Below are positions 32,401 through 44,400 of a DNA stretch of 64,000 nucleotides, piece after piece. The position numbers were made by a program, and so were the translations under genes. This DNA comes from Thereva unica. Its lineage: Eukaryota > Arthropoda > Insecta > Diptera > Therevidae. Each line of letters begins with the position of its first letter. The stretch's first letter is position 1. The DNA lies in NCBI GenBank assembly GCA_949987705.1, contig OX465283.1:51560953-51624952 (forward strand), written 5' to 3'. The notes under the pieces were generated by a model. The model ran no database searches. It was not told where the DNA came from and worked only from the letters and a program-made list of their open reading frames with translations.

Positions 32401-35400
32401 CAAGCTCCAAGAGTATGGAACGAGAACAGGGAAGCTTGAAGACTTTGGACTGATGAGTACCGATGATGACCCCTGTGTTTATTATAATCAGGACAGGAGC
32501 ATCTTGATGACACTATTTGTAGATAATGGGCTTATTGCAGCAAAGGACGTGGCAGAAATCTACAAGTTGTCATATCTGGGGATGGAACTGAAAGTGAAGA
32601 CTGATGGGATATCTGTGAGCCAACCCAGGTACACGAAGAAGATGCTCAAGAAGATGAAACATGCGGACTGCAACCCCGTCTCAACTCCCATAGACGTTGG
32701 ACTTGCAAAAGAAGTGATGGAGACACCGAATGATCAACAGCTACCAACGTACCCTATCCAGAAGCAATTGGCAGTCTGTTGTACCTTGCAACAATCTCCA
32801 GGCCAGACATAAGTTTCGCAGTAAATCTACTCAGCAGATTCTGTGCACAACCGACTGACACTCACTGGACTATGGTGAAGCGAGTATTCAAGTATTTGAA
32901 AGGCACGATGAACTGTGGAATTTTCTTCAATGGAGATGACAAACTTGAAGCTTACTCTGATTCGGACTTTGGAGGAGACAGGGAGACCATGCCATCCACG
33001 ACTGGAATACTACTCATGCGAGGTGGACCACTGGTGTGGTACTCGCGAAAGCAACGACTCATTGCAACCTCCACAGCCGAAGCCGACTACCGATCAGCAA
33101 TAGCCGCTATTGATGATGTCTATTGGATCAGAAGGATTGCTCGTGAGCTCAACATTTTGAAGACTGATCACCCCACTGATCTCTACGTGGACAACAGATC
33201 TGCAATTCACATGCTCAAGAACGCTCACGAAGGCAAAACCAACAAAGGCAAAAAACACATCGAAATTCCTCGTAAGTATATCCAACAGCACATCGACAAA
33301 ACTGTAAGTCCAAAACCGATTCGAAGTGAACAACAATTAGCTGACATCTTCACCAAATTTTTCTGCGTAGTGAATTAATTCAGCAGGAGTGTTGAGGTGA
33401 ATTAATTGCACTAGTTGGCAGTAATTAAAATGTCACGGAAAATGTAAATTAGTTTTTGCAGTACAATTCGAACTTAGTAGACGATTGTATGTTCAAGGAG
33501 AAAAGTGTGCTCCGAAATTAAATTGTCAAACAAATTAAGTTTTCGGTACTTTTCGAAAATGTCAACAATTTGCAAGCACATCAAAAATTTAAAAGTCCTG
33601 CGACGATCAAAAGATTGCCATGACAATTTATATGCCGAAATCATTTGCAGTTGCTTTGAAGAGACTGCTTTGTTGCACAGATTATAATCAAATTTTTGAT
33701 TTATCAAATGTTTTCGAACACTTGACGCAATCGTCAAAATTTTCTTAGAACACTTGATTCAAATCAAAAGCCAGTCATTGACATTTTCGAAAAGTGCCTT
33801 CGATTTTGTTTTTTCTGTTCATCATCAATAAAAACTAACATTACAAAAGTGGTGTTATTTTTTATTTGTCAACTAGAGATCATCGAATTAACAACACAAA
33901 CAGGTAGAGGCAGTAGATCTTATCGGAATTAAGCTGGTACTGGAAATTACAATTGCGGATTCAGGAAACAAAAGTTTACAACCGATCACATACTTGCATG
34001 TTGCCTGTGACTTCAAAACAGCATATGATCTTGCGCTAGGGCCAAAAATCGACGAAGCACGAACTGAACTTTCCAGACCAATAAATTCATCTCACTAAAA
34101 CCTAATTGACTCTAGAGATAGCAGAAAGGGAATACATAGCAATATATTGGTCCCCTTGGAAACGAACAGAGCCCTCAGGCAAGGAGATTCCCTGTCTTGC
34201 TTACTATTTAACATTTATTAGAAAAAGCGATCCGGGAGGCACGCATTGAAACCAGAGGGACAATTCTAAACAAGTCTTTTCAGCTAATGGCATATGCAGA
34301 TAATATAGTCATCATAGGCAGGTCAATGACTGCAGCAAAGGAAGCTTAGGACTTATTATCAAAGAAAATGAGACGAAACATATGTGGATCTCTAATACAA
34401 ACAATAAAGGAAGATCAGGACAAAACAATCAATCGACAGATATAACATAGAATCCGTAAACGAGTTCACCTACTTAACAAAGACAACAACATTACGGGGA
34501 AATTAAAAGAAGAATAATGCTAGCGAACAAAACATATTAGAGTATGTTAAAATATTTTAAATCAAAAAGAATAAGCAGGACCATCAAATTTAAGCTACAC
34601 TATAACTATATATCGGAAACATAGACGCTTACTAGGCATGACGAGCTGGTCCTCGGAAGCTGCGAAAGAAAAATTCTCCGCAGTATCACAAGCGCAGTAA
34701 ATGAAAAGGGTGTCTGGAGGCCTACGCTGGATAGGACATGTAATGAGAAAGCCTGAAGAAGCGCCCCCTAAAAACCTGTTCCTCCAAACGTCAGAGGGAA
34801 GAAGATCACACGGAAGGCCTAGGAAGAGATATAAAGACGACATCGCACAATTGGGATCACCAACTGAAAGAGAGAGTCACAGGACCGAGAATGTTGGAAG
34901 AAAATTCTTGAGGAGGCCAAGGCTCACAGAGGGCTGTAGCGCCAATGATGATGATGATAAAGCTGATACGACTGGTCAAATACGCAGTGGGAAGGTCCTC
35001 TTTCGCAGCAAAATAAGCTTATGTCGAACTAAAAGAGCTAGAGGCCTGAACGTTAACGAAGAGGAAACAAAGGTGATGCAAATGTTCCGAGCTGGAAGAT
35101 TTAGAATGGGAAATAATTATCGACAAGGACAACCTAGAAGTAGTCTATGAAACAGCCTACCTCAGCCTTGGTCTACAATAACAAAAAGACACGAAGAAAA
35201 CGAAGAGATAACTAGACCAATAGGCCTACTGGCCAATAGTATTTTATACTCAAGATTTGTGCACAGAAAACCAATACGTTGCTATGGTAGTGAGACTTGG
35301 CAGTTTAGAACTTTAAACTTTTATAAAACAACTAACTAACACTAGCCGGTTACGTAATCAGAATGGAGGACAATCGTATCAGTATCGACTTACGGTAGAA

Positions 35401-38400
35401 GAAATTTCAATAAAAAGATCAGTAGGCATACCCAGGAGGAGCTGGATCGACTCTGTGACGACTGATGCAGAGGCGATGCTCAACACTTGGAAATGGAAAC
35501 ACACTTCAACGGATAGTTAAACTTGGAGAAATGCCCTAGAGGCTACATTTGGATGTAGCGCCTTTGGATGGATGGTGATTACACTAGTTATACTGCTAAT
35601 TATAGCCTCGAAACATACACGCATTTATGACGAAAATAAATGATGAATTTGCGAAAATGAACCTCATTAAACGGATTAGGCAAATTTTGGTTAATCGATT
35701 ACGAAAACTCTATCTCTGCCATCTGTCGATCGATATATGTATTATTGTAAAAACCTGCAAGGCGTTTTTCTAGTGTCTTAAGGCACAGATGACTTTGATT
35801 TTAATTATACTTGAAAATTAATAAAAAATGTGACTTGTTTCCATATTAGCCCATTGAGAGACCGACAAGCGGGCAATAGCGTACCAAGGAAATCAATGTT
35901 TTCTAGTTTTCGCCCACTGGCATTACCACTTGTTACAACTGTCAAAATATAAAAACCTATTTTGACGTGTGTCACGCGCCAGGTGTGTTTCTGTTTTGAT
36001 GTCTAAGGTCGCACATTACACTGTCTATTCTATGAGGCTATTTATACCGGGCGCCAGAGGTAGTTGAGTATGCATAATATGAGGACCGCATTCTGTTAAC
36101 AAAATCAGTTGAGAATAGCTTAAAGAGAAATAATGTGGATGTTGCCGGTCAATTTTTGGTTCCAATTTTTTTCACCCCCTCTTTTTTTGTTGGGACCTCT
36201 ACGGTCCCGGGGGCCTCCTGTTTGACGATGGATTATGATGAAGCATAACAAAATAAATCGAAAATATGAAATAAAATATTTCGTCGAATGAAATAAAATT
36301 TTTAGTCGAAAATATGAAATACAATTTTTCGATATCACGCTTAGTTTTCGAGATATTGACACTTGAAGTTGACGTTTTGAGGTATTTCACCAAGATTTGT
36401 AGTTATATAAAAGCTACGACATCCATGGTGCTGATAATTTCATTATCAATTCCATTGAAACACCCCTAAATAAAACGAAAATGTAAAATAATTTAATCGT
36501 TTCCAAAAAATACTAGTAGCTGCGTTATCATATTCTTTCCAAACGTACTAAGATATGTTCAAAAGTTTGTGACGATGTAGTCGCGATCAGTTCACTATTT
36601 AAGGAGTCTTTAACCGCTATGAGGACACCACCTCCTCTTGAGAGACCGGTAGATATATAGTCTCTATCGTATCTATGAATTGACCAGTTACCATCCAAGA
36701 TCCCCTCGTTAAGCAAGGAGTCATTCAACCAAGTCTCGGTTAACACTAGTACATTAAAGTCACACGATTTGAAGATTGATTTGATTTGCAGTTGATAGAA
36801 GAGCCTTAAGTAATCAAAAGATGTTGGTTTAGGATGACGTGCTTTGAGATGGTTAGAATTTCGGGGGAAGTTAGTTAAGGACGAAAATATCTATTTGATA
36901 CCTCCCGACTTCTTTAAAGTTGGGATATATGCTTTGCTCTGAGACTCATATGCAGAAAGGTCCTTGCTAACTTGCTAAGTGGAAATTTGGAATTGTTCAT
37001 GGAAATTTGTAAACAGTTCAAGGAGGGTATTACGCTCTGTAGGTAGACTCTCTTGCTAAATAGAAATAATGAAACTAGTCATGGTTTTTCAATTAATGCA
37101 GGTCGAATCCGGTTTGTTTTACATGTAAGCCAAGAAAATACGAACATAATCAAAAACCCTCTTTTCTCGTAAACGCGAAACCACTACTCTCTGAGGAATT
37201 AGCAGATATAATGGTATTTTTTTACCACCAGGGGTCGTAGAGGATTCAAGAAAGGCGACTTGCATCTTACCGAAGAATCTGACGACAATGGGATTGATTG
37301 AGGTGGAATTGCATCGCAGATATAAGCGTAGGAACCGGCCGCAAACAATAATGTGACTTCGCATCAAATTTGGGTAGGTGGTGGGTAATGGATTATCCAC
37401 AGGAAGTAAGAGAGAAGAAACCCACCACTTTGTATTTACAGTCCATCGCCGGTGCTTTCAAATTGAATTTACTGCCCCAAAAGAAGAAAAAAGAAATCTA
37501 TGTCTCTTCACTACGTATTTACAATCATACCTTGTATGGTTTATCTCGATACACACTCTTATGCCAGTGGGACATTATTTTTGAACTGGGACATTTAAAA
37601 AAATTGAGGGCTCAGTACAATTTACAATCGTATAAGGGACAAATGTACTGCCTCGTGAATGTAAGTCCGGCTTAATTTTAAATGACACTGACGAAAATCT
37701 AAACTAAGGGAGATATTCAATAACAATGGCTTCTGAAGTGAGAGAACAGGAAGAAAATCCTGTCGAAATTGTGGCAAATAAAAAGTCTACGGATGACGGG
37801 AAAACTTATTGCATTTCCTTATCATTTTTGAAGTGAAAACTTCTTTAGCCGCGTTGGGCACTTTTTGATAGGGGAAAATGTTATGGGTTCGCGTCACCGA
37901 CATGCTCATGACTGGCGCACGCGCTCAATCGATTATAATCAAAAACTTTTTGATTTTGAATAAAAAAATAAATCTGACCGCCTACTATTATTCAATTAAG
38001 TATCGAAAATGAAAATATAAAACCAGTCATTTTGAACGTCACACTTCATTACTTCATATATGGACATACATACTAAATTCACTAGATGCTTTGGTGTTAA
38101 TGTTTCTGATATAGGCGAAATATGCGTTGCTCGTTGCAGTTCCGAGAATGGGCAATACGTATTAATGGTTGCCGTTTATATTTCGCCTGGAAAATCTATG
38201 AGACAGATACAACAATTTTTATTCGAAAATTTGATGATTTATACAAAAGAAGGTTCTGAAATTCTCGAAAAAAGATTCGGCGAAAAATATGATAATGTAC
38301 CGATGATTTTAAGTGGAGACTTCAATATTAACTTTGCAGATGATAGCTACCATTAATTGAATTTTTAAATACAACACTTAATTTAAATATCGTGGGTTTA

Positions 38401-41400
38401 AAAGCAGAAATCACTAAGTCAAAAACTATAGTTTTTAGTAAATCGATATTTAAGATGTTTGTGTCTCTGAAAATTTTGTAATGGCATATAATAGTAATCG
38501 GCTCAGTATACATTGTTTTTTAGATTTCTTAGTTTAGTTTACAAAAGAATTGAAATAATTATTTAATTCTAATACTGGATTTTTAGATTAAAATAAACAA
38601 AAACGCAACAAATTAATGAGTTTTGGCAGAAATGATTTTGTAGTTTTGTGTCATTATGGACAAGGTAAATCCGAAACTAACCCCCTAAAAACCTTAACAA
38701 TATTAGTTTGCGGGCTATAAGGTATTGCCAGTATAAAGTTGGCATTATAAGACTTACTTTAGTATAAAAAACTGAAAACTTGAAAAATTGTACTTAGTGA
38801 ATTCTGCTTGTAAACCAACGATATGTCCAATGATCGGAAACTTAGTACTACCAAATATAAAACGACGATCGATGCGGTTTTTACGCGATACTTAGATAAA
38901 TTCGAATCAAACATTTTCATTTCTTACTTTAGTTACCATAACCCGATTGTATCTTTTTTACAAAAGTGCTAATGAAATAGGATGGTCAAAATTGCTACAA
39001 TTATTACATAATTTAAAAAATAATTCTGAGATATCGGTTGAAGATGCAGCAGCATTAAATTTTATAGAAAAAAGTACCTTTATTAATGAAGACGCAGTTA
39101 CTTGTGCTACATATTTTAATAAGTTGGTTAATGTCCTAATGAAAATACTGCAATCAAAAAGATTTAGTCCTTTCAAGAAATATAGAATTTTGTATTACTT
39201 CAAAAGAATCGAATTTCAACATCTAAGTTCTAAGTTTTCACTTCTATCGGCAGTCCCTATAACTGCCAATTTTTTTTTTTTTTTCATCGAATTTTACGGA
39301 CTGAAATTTTGTAGATTTTCAAAGTAGCGGGGCGGCAGCATACTAATTTAACGGAAGGCGAAAAGATTTGCTTTTGTTTTTCTCAAACGCTGATGGCTTC
39401 ACTCAATTCAGATCTCATGGGGCTGATTCTTTTTTATGAATGAAATAAAATATATCAAATAAGGACAAATGTATGCTTTTAGAAAATTCTCGATATTATA
39501 GTCCCAACTTATTAATGCAGGTGTTGTAAAAATTACAAAAAATTCTTAGGAAATAAATCTGTAATAAACGAGTATATGTATTTCATTCAATTTTTTTTAA
39601 ATTCCCTTAAATACTCTGCGATTGATGTTGCTGCAGTTACTAAAGTAAAGGCAAGGACGAAAATATATTTAACTTACTGGTTGTACTTTTTTGCAGATTT
39701 GATGAAGTTATCACTGTCGAACTGAACTATCCACTTTTGCAGTAATTTTGCTTTCTCTATCGCTTTAACTTTAATTTTAATACTTGCTGGATTGATTTCG
39801 ATAAATATGATAATGTCGTTACAAAAATTACGTTTATGTGCTTACCTTGAAATATTGCAATTGTTGTCTTTTATACATAAAAAATGATGAAAATAACTAC
39901 GATACCGATGAAACACTGATTCTACTTAAGTTTAACACGAATTGCAATTTAGAAATTTAAATTACACCTTAATTAAAAGAAATCACCGAAAATTTCATAT
40001 TCCTGTTGTGAGAAAATGCCGAAATTCTGCATTCAAAAAAACACCTAGTCGTTGGATTTAGTACAAGAAATAAAGCTAAAGGATGTTAGCTTTTTATAAA
40101 ATAATGGAATGCAAGAGAAGTAAAAATGATAAATCTTACATCACTAGTTGAAAATTTAACAAAAAAAAATGTAATAATGTAAATATATGTAAATATAGTA
40201 TTACATCGAAAATTTTACTCAACCCACCTTTGACAGAAGTCTTTTTGTAGGGTTTTCCACGCTTTTTCGCATTTAATAAGCTATAATTAGCCATTCGTAC
40301 AGGGGATGAACTTCCGAACAAATTATCAAGCAAGTCAGATTTGTTTTTATTTCCACTCTTTCGCGTTCGCGATAATTGTTGCAATGTTGTAATATTCTCA
40401 TTTGGCGGATCAAATAGATCATCAAAATCATTCGAGCCGGGCGAATATGGGGAATCAAAGTCTAGCATTTCTTCCATGCTAGCGCCACCATTATGTCGAT
40501 TATTTGATGATGTTTTTGGTAATGGTAATTTTGATATAACACTTTGTCCCGTTTTTTGAACCGGACTTGTAATGTTTGTTAAATTTGCCGACCTTTGCTG
40601 TTGCTTTCCTGGCGTTATTAATACATTCGAAAGAACAGTTATAGCTTTAATAGAATCATCCTGCTTTTCAGCTGGCTCTGAAAGATCTACATTTGTAGAT
40701 GCATTATATTGTGATTCAGCACTTAGATTTGCCAATTCCTGCTGTTTAGCGGTCTTTGAGCTCATTAACGCCATTACAAGTTCGACAGGATTAATATCCT
40801 GATTTGTTGGGCGAGTTTCGCGTGGTTCATCATTAGGACGAGATTCATTTTCATTAGTCGGAGTACCTCCTTCAGCCGCTGGTGTAGGTGACGGTGTCGC
40901 TGATGGCGACTTTGTTGGATCGAAAGGATCATATGCATCAGGAGAGCAGGGGCCTGATTCTGGTGGCGTGTTCGGGCCAATTTTATTTGCATTCTGCATT
41001 TCAATATCTTGAACTTCTTTATCTAAAGACTCATTAGCTAAGTCTTCTGGTTCATCAAGAAGTGTCGTCCTCTTAAGTTGCTTCTGTTTTGTTTGTATTG
41101 TGAATTTATTAATAACAGGTGGTTCTGGTGGCGTTTTTGGACCCAATTGCTGTAATGACGACTCAAATGATTCTTCTTGGGAATTTTCTGTTCTGTCTAT
41201 AGTCTGTCTATTCTCTGAATTTTCAATTTGATGTTCTTCATCAACCTGCTGTAATGTTTGAATTTCTCGACTTTCATTGTGATTATTAATCTGTTGATTA
41301 TCTTCTTCCCCATGTTCACTGTCCGTTAATATAATTACGTCTCTCGGAGACTGCACTATTTCTTGGAAAGGTGATCGATCTAAGTCAATTATAGCCACTG

Positions 41401-44400
41401 GTTTAGTATCAACTTTCCTATAACGACGTGATCTAACCGGTTTTTTCTGTCTTCTTAAAATTCTGTCTGGTGTTCTTCCTAAACCAATTTCTTCTCTCGT
41501 AGGTGGCAAGGTAACAACGGTAGTTTGTTGATTTTGGCCTGAAGCATCTTTGTTGAAACTAACACTGACCAGTATATTATCTCCTGATGCGAATACTTCT
41601 TTTGATGGTGCGGCAACTGGACTCTCTCGCATTTCGCTACGACGTCTTCTTTTATCTCGTTTCGATCCTGTTTCGCGTCGTTTTTCCTTTCTTTTCTTTT
41701 CTCGCTTTTTCTTTCGATTTTGGGCATTCTCTCGATTTCTTAATACAAGTCTGACATTTCTATCATGATGTGCCGCCAAAGGTGGTGTCCATGAAGAATC
41801 ATTAATTTGTGTAAGCAATTGTTCGGGAGTTGCCGACCACTCACGTTCAACCACGGGAGATTTGGCCAGACTTCGCTTTTTCTTTCTATAAATCTGAACT
41901 CGCCCGGCACGTGCAGTTCGTTTTTGCGGGGACTCACTAAAGCTGGAAACGCGCTTTCTAATTTTCTTCTTTTTTCGTTCTTTTGAACGTTTACGTTTAG
42001 TTTTTGTTATGCTTCGCGGTGGACTTTTACGTGGTGTAAAGCCGCGTGACATTGAACGAGATCTTGAAGATGAAGAACTTGAATAAGATTCTCTGCGATT
42101 CTTACGGAATCTTCTGCCGTTGACTCTGGCTGGTGATGGAGAACGTAATCGCAAGGGACTTCTAGATCTCCTTCTAACTGGTGATCGTCGTTGGGATCTT
42201 GATCTACGTGATCTGGACCTACGAGGAGAAAACGATCGTCTTCGAGGAGATCTCGTAAGTGAAACTGGTGAGGGTGACATTGAGAAACTGGTTTGTCTCT
42301 TTCTCTTAGATGATGTCGATCTCGATCGCGATTTGGATCGAACAGTTTTGCGACGGGATCTGGATACGGAACGACTTTTAGCCGGACGTGACGTGTCTCT
42401 GCCATATCGATCTTTATATGTTCTTGGTTGACCAATAACGTTTCTAACATCATACCTTTCAATTTCTTTTCGTCTTGTTCGCTTTCGCACATTTCGAGAA
42501 TATCTTCGGTTTTCTTTTTCGTTCGATCGTGATCTACTTCTACCTCGTTTCGGTTTGCGTTCTATTTCACCGCGATAATTGCGACGCTTTGTGCTTTTAC
42601 CAATTTTTTTGAATTGTTCTGTAGCCTTCCGTTTTGCTTGATTTGCAGGACCATCCTTTCCAGCTTTTTTCTTACCAGCTGCTGCATTTCCTGAATTAAG
42701 AATATCTTCTTCTTCTGATATAAGTTCAGTTTCTATTCCATCAATAACTGCCGTTGAAACATCGGCCTCAACTTCGATTTCACCTTCGTCTTTTTCAGAA
42801 GTTTCTGGTGGTGGTGGATTTATTAAACCTTCTAGAGGATCGGTGACGTTCTCATCTAGGCAAGGTGTGTATGATCTCTCCTGTTCTCCTACCTCTAACG
42901 AACCTTCTTCTTGATTTATTATTTTCTGTATATTTAATTCATTTTGCTCGGATGGAGGTGTCACCTTATCTTCTTCAACTGGTTTTTTCATAAGTTCATT
43001 CTTATCAACATTCCAATCTTCCCAATCGCTATCATCATAAAGTTCTAGTACACCTTTTTTATTTGTTCTTCGGGTTTTATCAGTTGCCTTTTCACTTGAA
43101 ACAGCTTTTATTGGAATACTTTCGCTTGGTGTTTTTGGACTACCAAGCGGAGTTTTTGGACTATCAGCTTTCGTTTTAGGACTTTCAGCTGGAGTTTTTG
43201 GACTATCACTTGCAGTCTTAGGTTCGCCACTTGGAATAGTTATATCTTTAATTGATATTAACGGAGCATCTGGATTTTTTAACGATTCAAGCGGCGGTGT
43301 CTTAGGTTCATTATCTTCAGTTTCATCATTACAAACCTCCATGTCGATTGAACCTGTAGGATTAAAATTATCGGATTCTGATTCACAAGTTTCTTGTTCT
43401 TGCACTACTGGTTTATAACTAAATGATTCATCATTTTTATTATTATCAATAGCATCTGGAATTTCATCATCATCACCCAATTGTACTAAATCTTCCTGTT
43501 TATCTTCAAAATCGTCTTCCTATTTTTTCAAAAAATGAAAAAAGAAAAAAGGATATTTCATGGTTAGTACCATTTTATATTATGGTATTATGTTTTGTTT
43601 TTGTTTTTTTTGTATTATTTTAATTTGTTTAAAAAGAATGTATTAAACAAATTAAAACAAGACAAATTTTATTCCTTGACGAAATGAAAACTAAGTTTTG
43701 CTGATAACCTAAAGTAAACCCAAATAAATATGGATCGCGATTTGTTTTAAATATTTGAATTTTTAGTTGTTGGAAATTAATTTATAGATACAGTCAGTGA
43801 CTAAATTGAGAGGACACTTGTAAAATAATTTGAATCAACAAAAATACGTCTTCTTTTTTCTAAAATAAATGTTCTGATTTTGTATACAGTGTTGACATGT
43901 TAATAGTTAATTATACTGTAATTGTAACGAGTTACTTTTATTTTATGAAAAAGAACACGTACTTTTGTTAATTAAATTTTTTTACAAGTGTCCTCTCAAT
44001 TGAGTCACTGACTGTAGTTTCAAGATGTTGTGATAATTAATCTACCATTAACGAATATTTTAGTTTATCGACATGAATATCATTTCGGCTTACCGAGAAT
44101 TTTGCCATTTATATACCACTAATGGCATAACATCTTTTACACGGAAATATCATATTTTTAAGTTATGAATCCTTGAAGACTACAATCAGCGATAAATGCA
44201 ACGAACCAAAAATGACAAGATGGTTAAAAAGCTTACTAGGGGTTTTTAGAAAAAAGTTTTTAAGTCCTTCTTATACGTATTTTGGTTCGCTTTAAATGGA
44301 AATGCATAAATGTTGTGATATACCGAAAAGTAGTATTACAGTTTGTATTGTAAAAATACTTTGAAGACTAGTTTATATTCAGTAAATAACACTACAAGCA

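Larger units (their letters stand above)
29862..33896 (+). mobile_element. 5'-truncated Ty1/copia retrotransposon
   Basis: Copia order is read on the plus strand: part of gag, GAG-pre-integrase, integrase, reverse transcriptase, RNase H, then a purine-rich tract and a putative 3' LTR. No 5' LTR or gag start is present, so the left end was lost; another repeat lies there. A 500-bp solo LTR interrupts it at 31110-31609. Frames shift several times, so it is dead. It is in the opposite direction to PHRF1. Confidence 0.9.
8797..40227 (-). other. PHRF1: PHRF1 intron 3, 31.4 kb, filled with transposons
   Basis: The donor (GTGGGT, or GTAAAA nine bases later) follows exon 3 and the acceptor precedes exon 4. 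The intron contains at least eight LINE fragments, one nearly complete LINE, a SINE, a copia element with a nested solo LTR, a Helentron fragment and several MITEs. No convincing additional PHRF1 exon was seen inside, but small exons in such debris could be missed. Confidence 0.75.

Noticed and set aside
37119..37675. Overlapping frames possibly encoding a host protein
   Set aside because: No domain is recognised and both strands are open. They lie in intron 3 among LINE remains.
39650..39850. PHRF1 SRI exon suggested by an [13 protein letters not shown] minus-strand frame
   Set aside because: The rest of the SRI pattern is absent. A full, correctly phased SRI domain is found at 8290-8643.
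42007..42492. Long open frames on both strands inside PHRF1 exon 3
   Set aside because: These are shadow frames of the SR-rich codons (AGR/CGN, TCN). They lack domains and overlap the real exon.
40136..43480. A separate single-exon SR-rich gene
   Set aside because: The frame starts at a non-ATG codon, is preceded by an acceptor and 13 further in-frame codons, and its phase matches the RING-PHD exon. It is PHRF1 exon 3.
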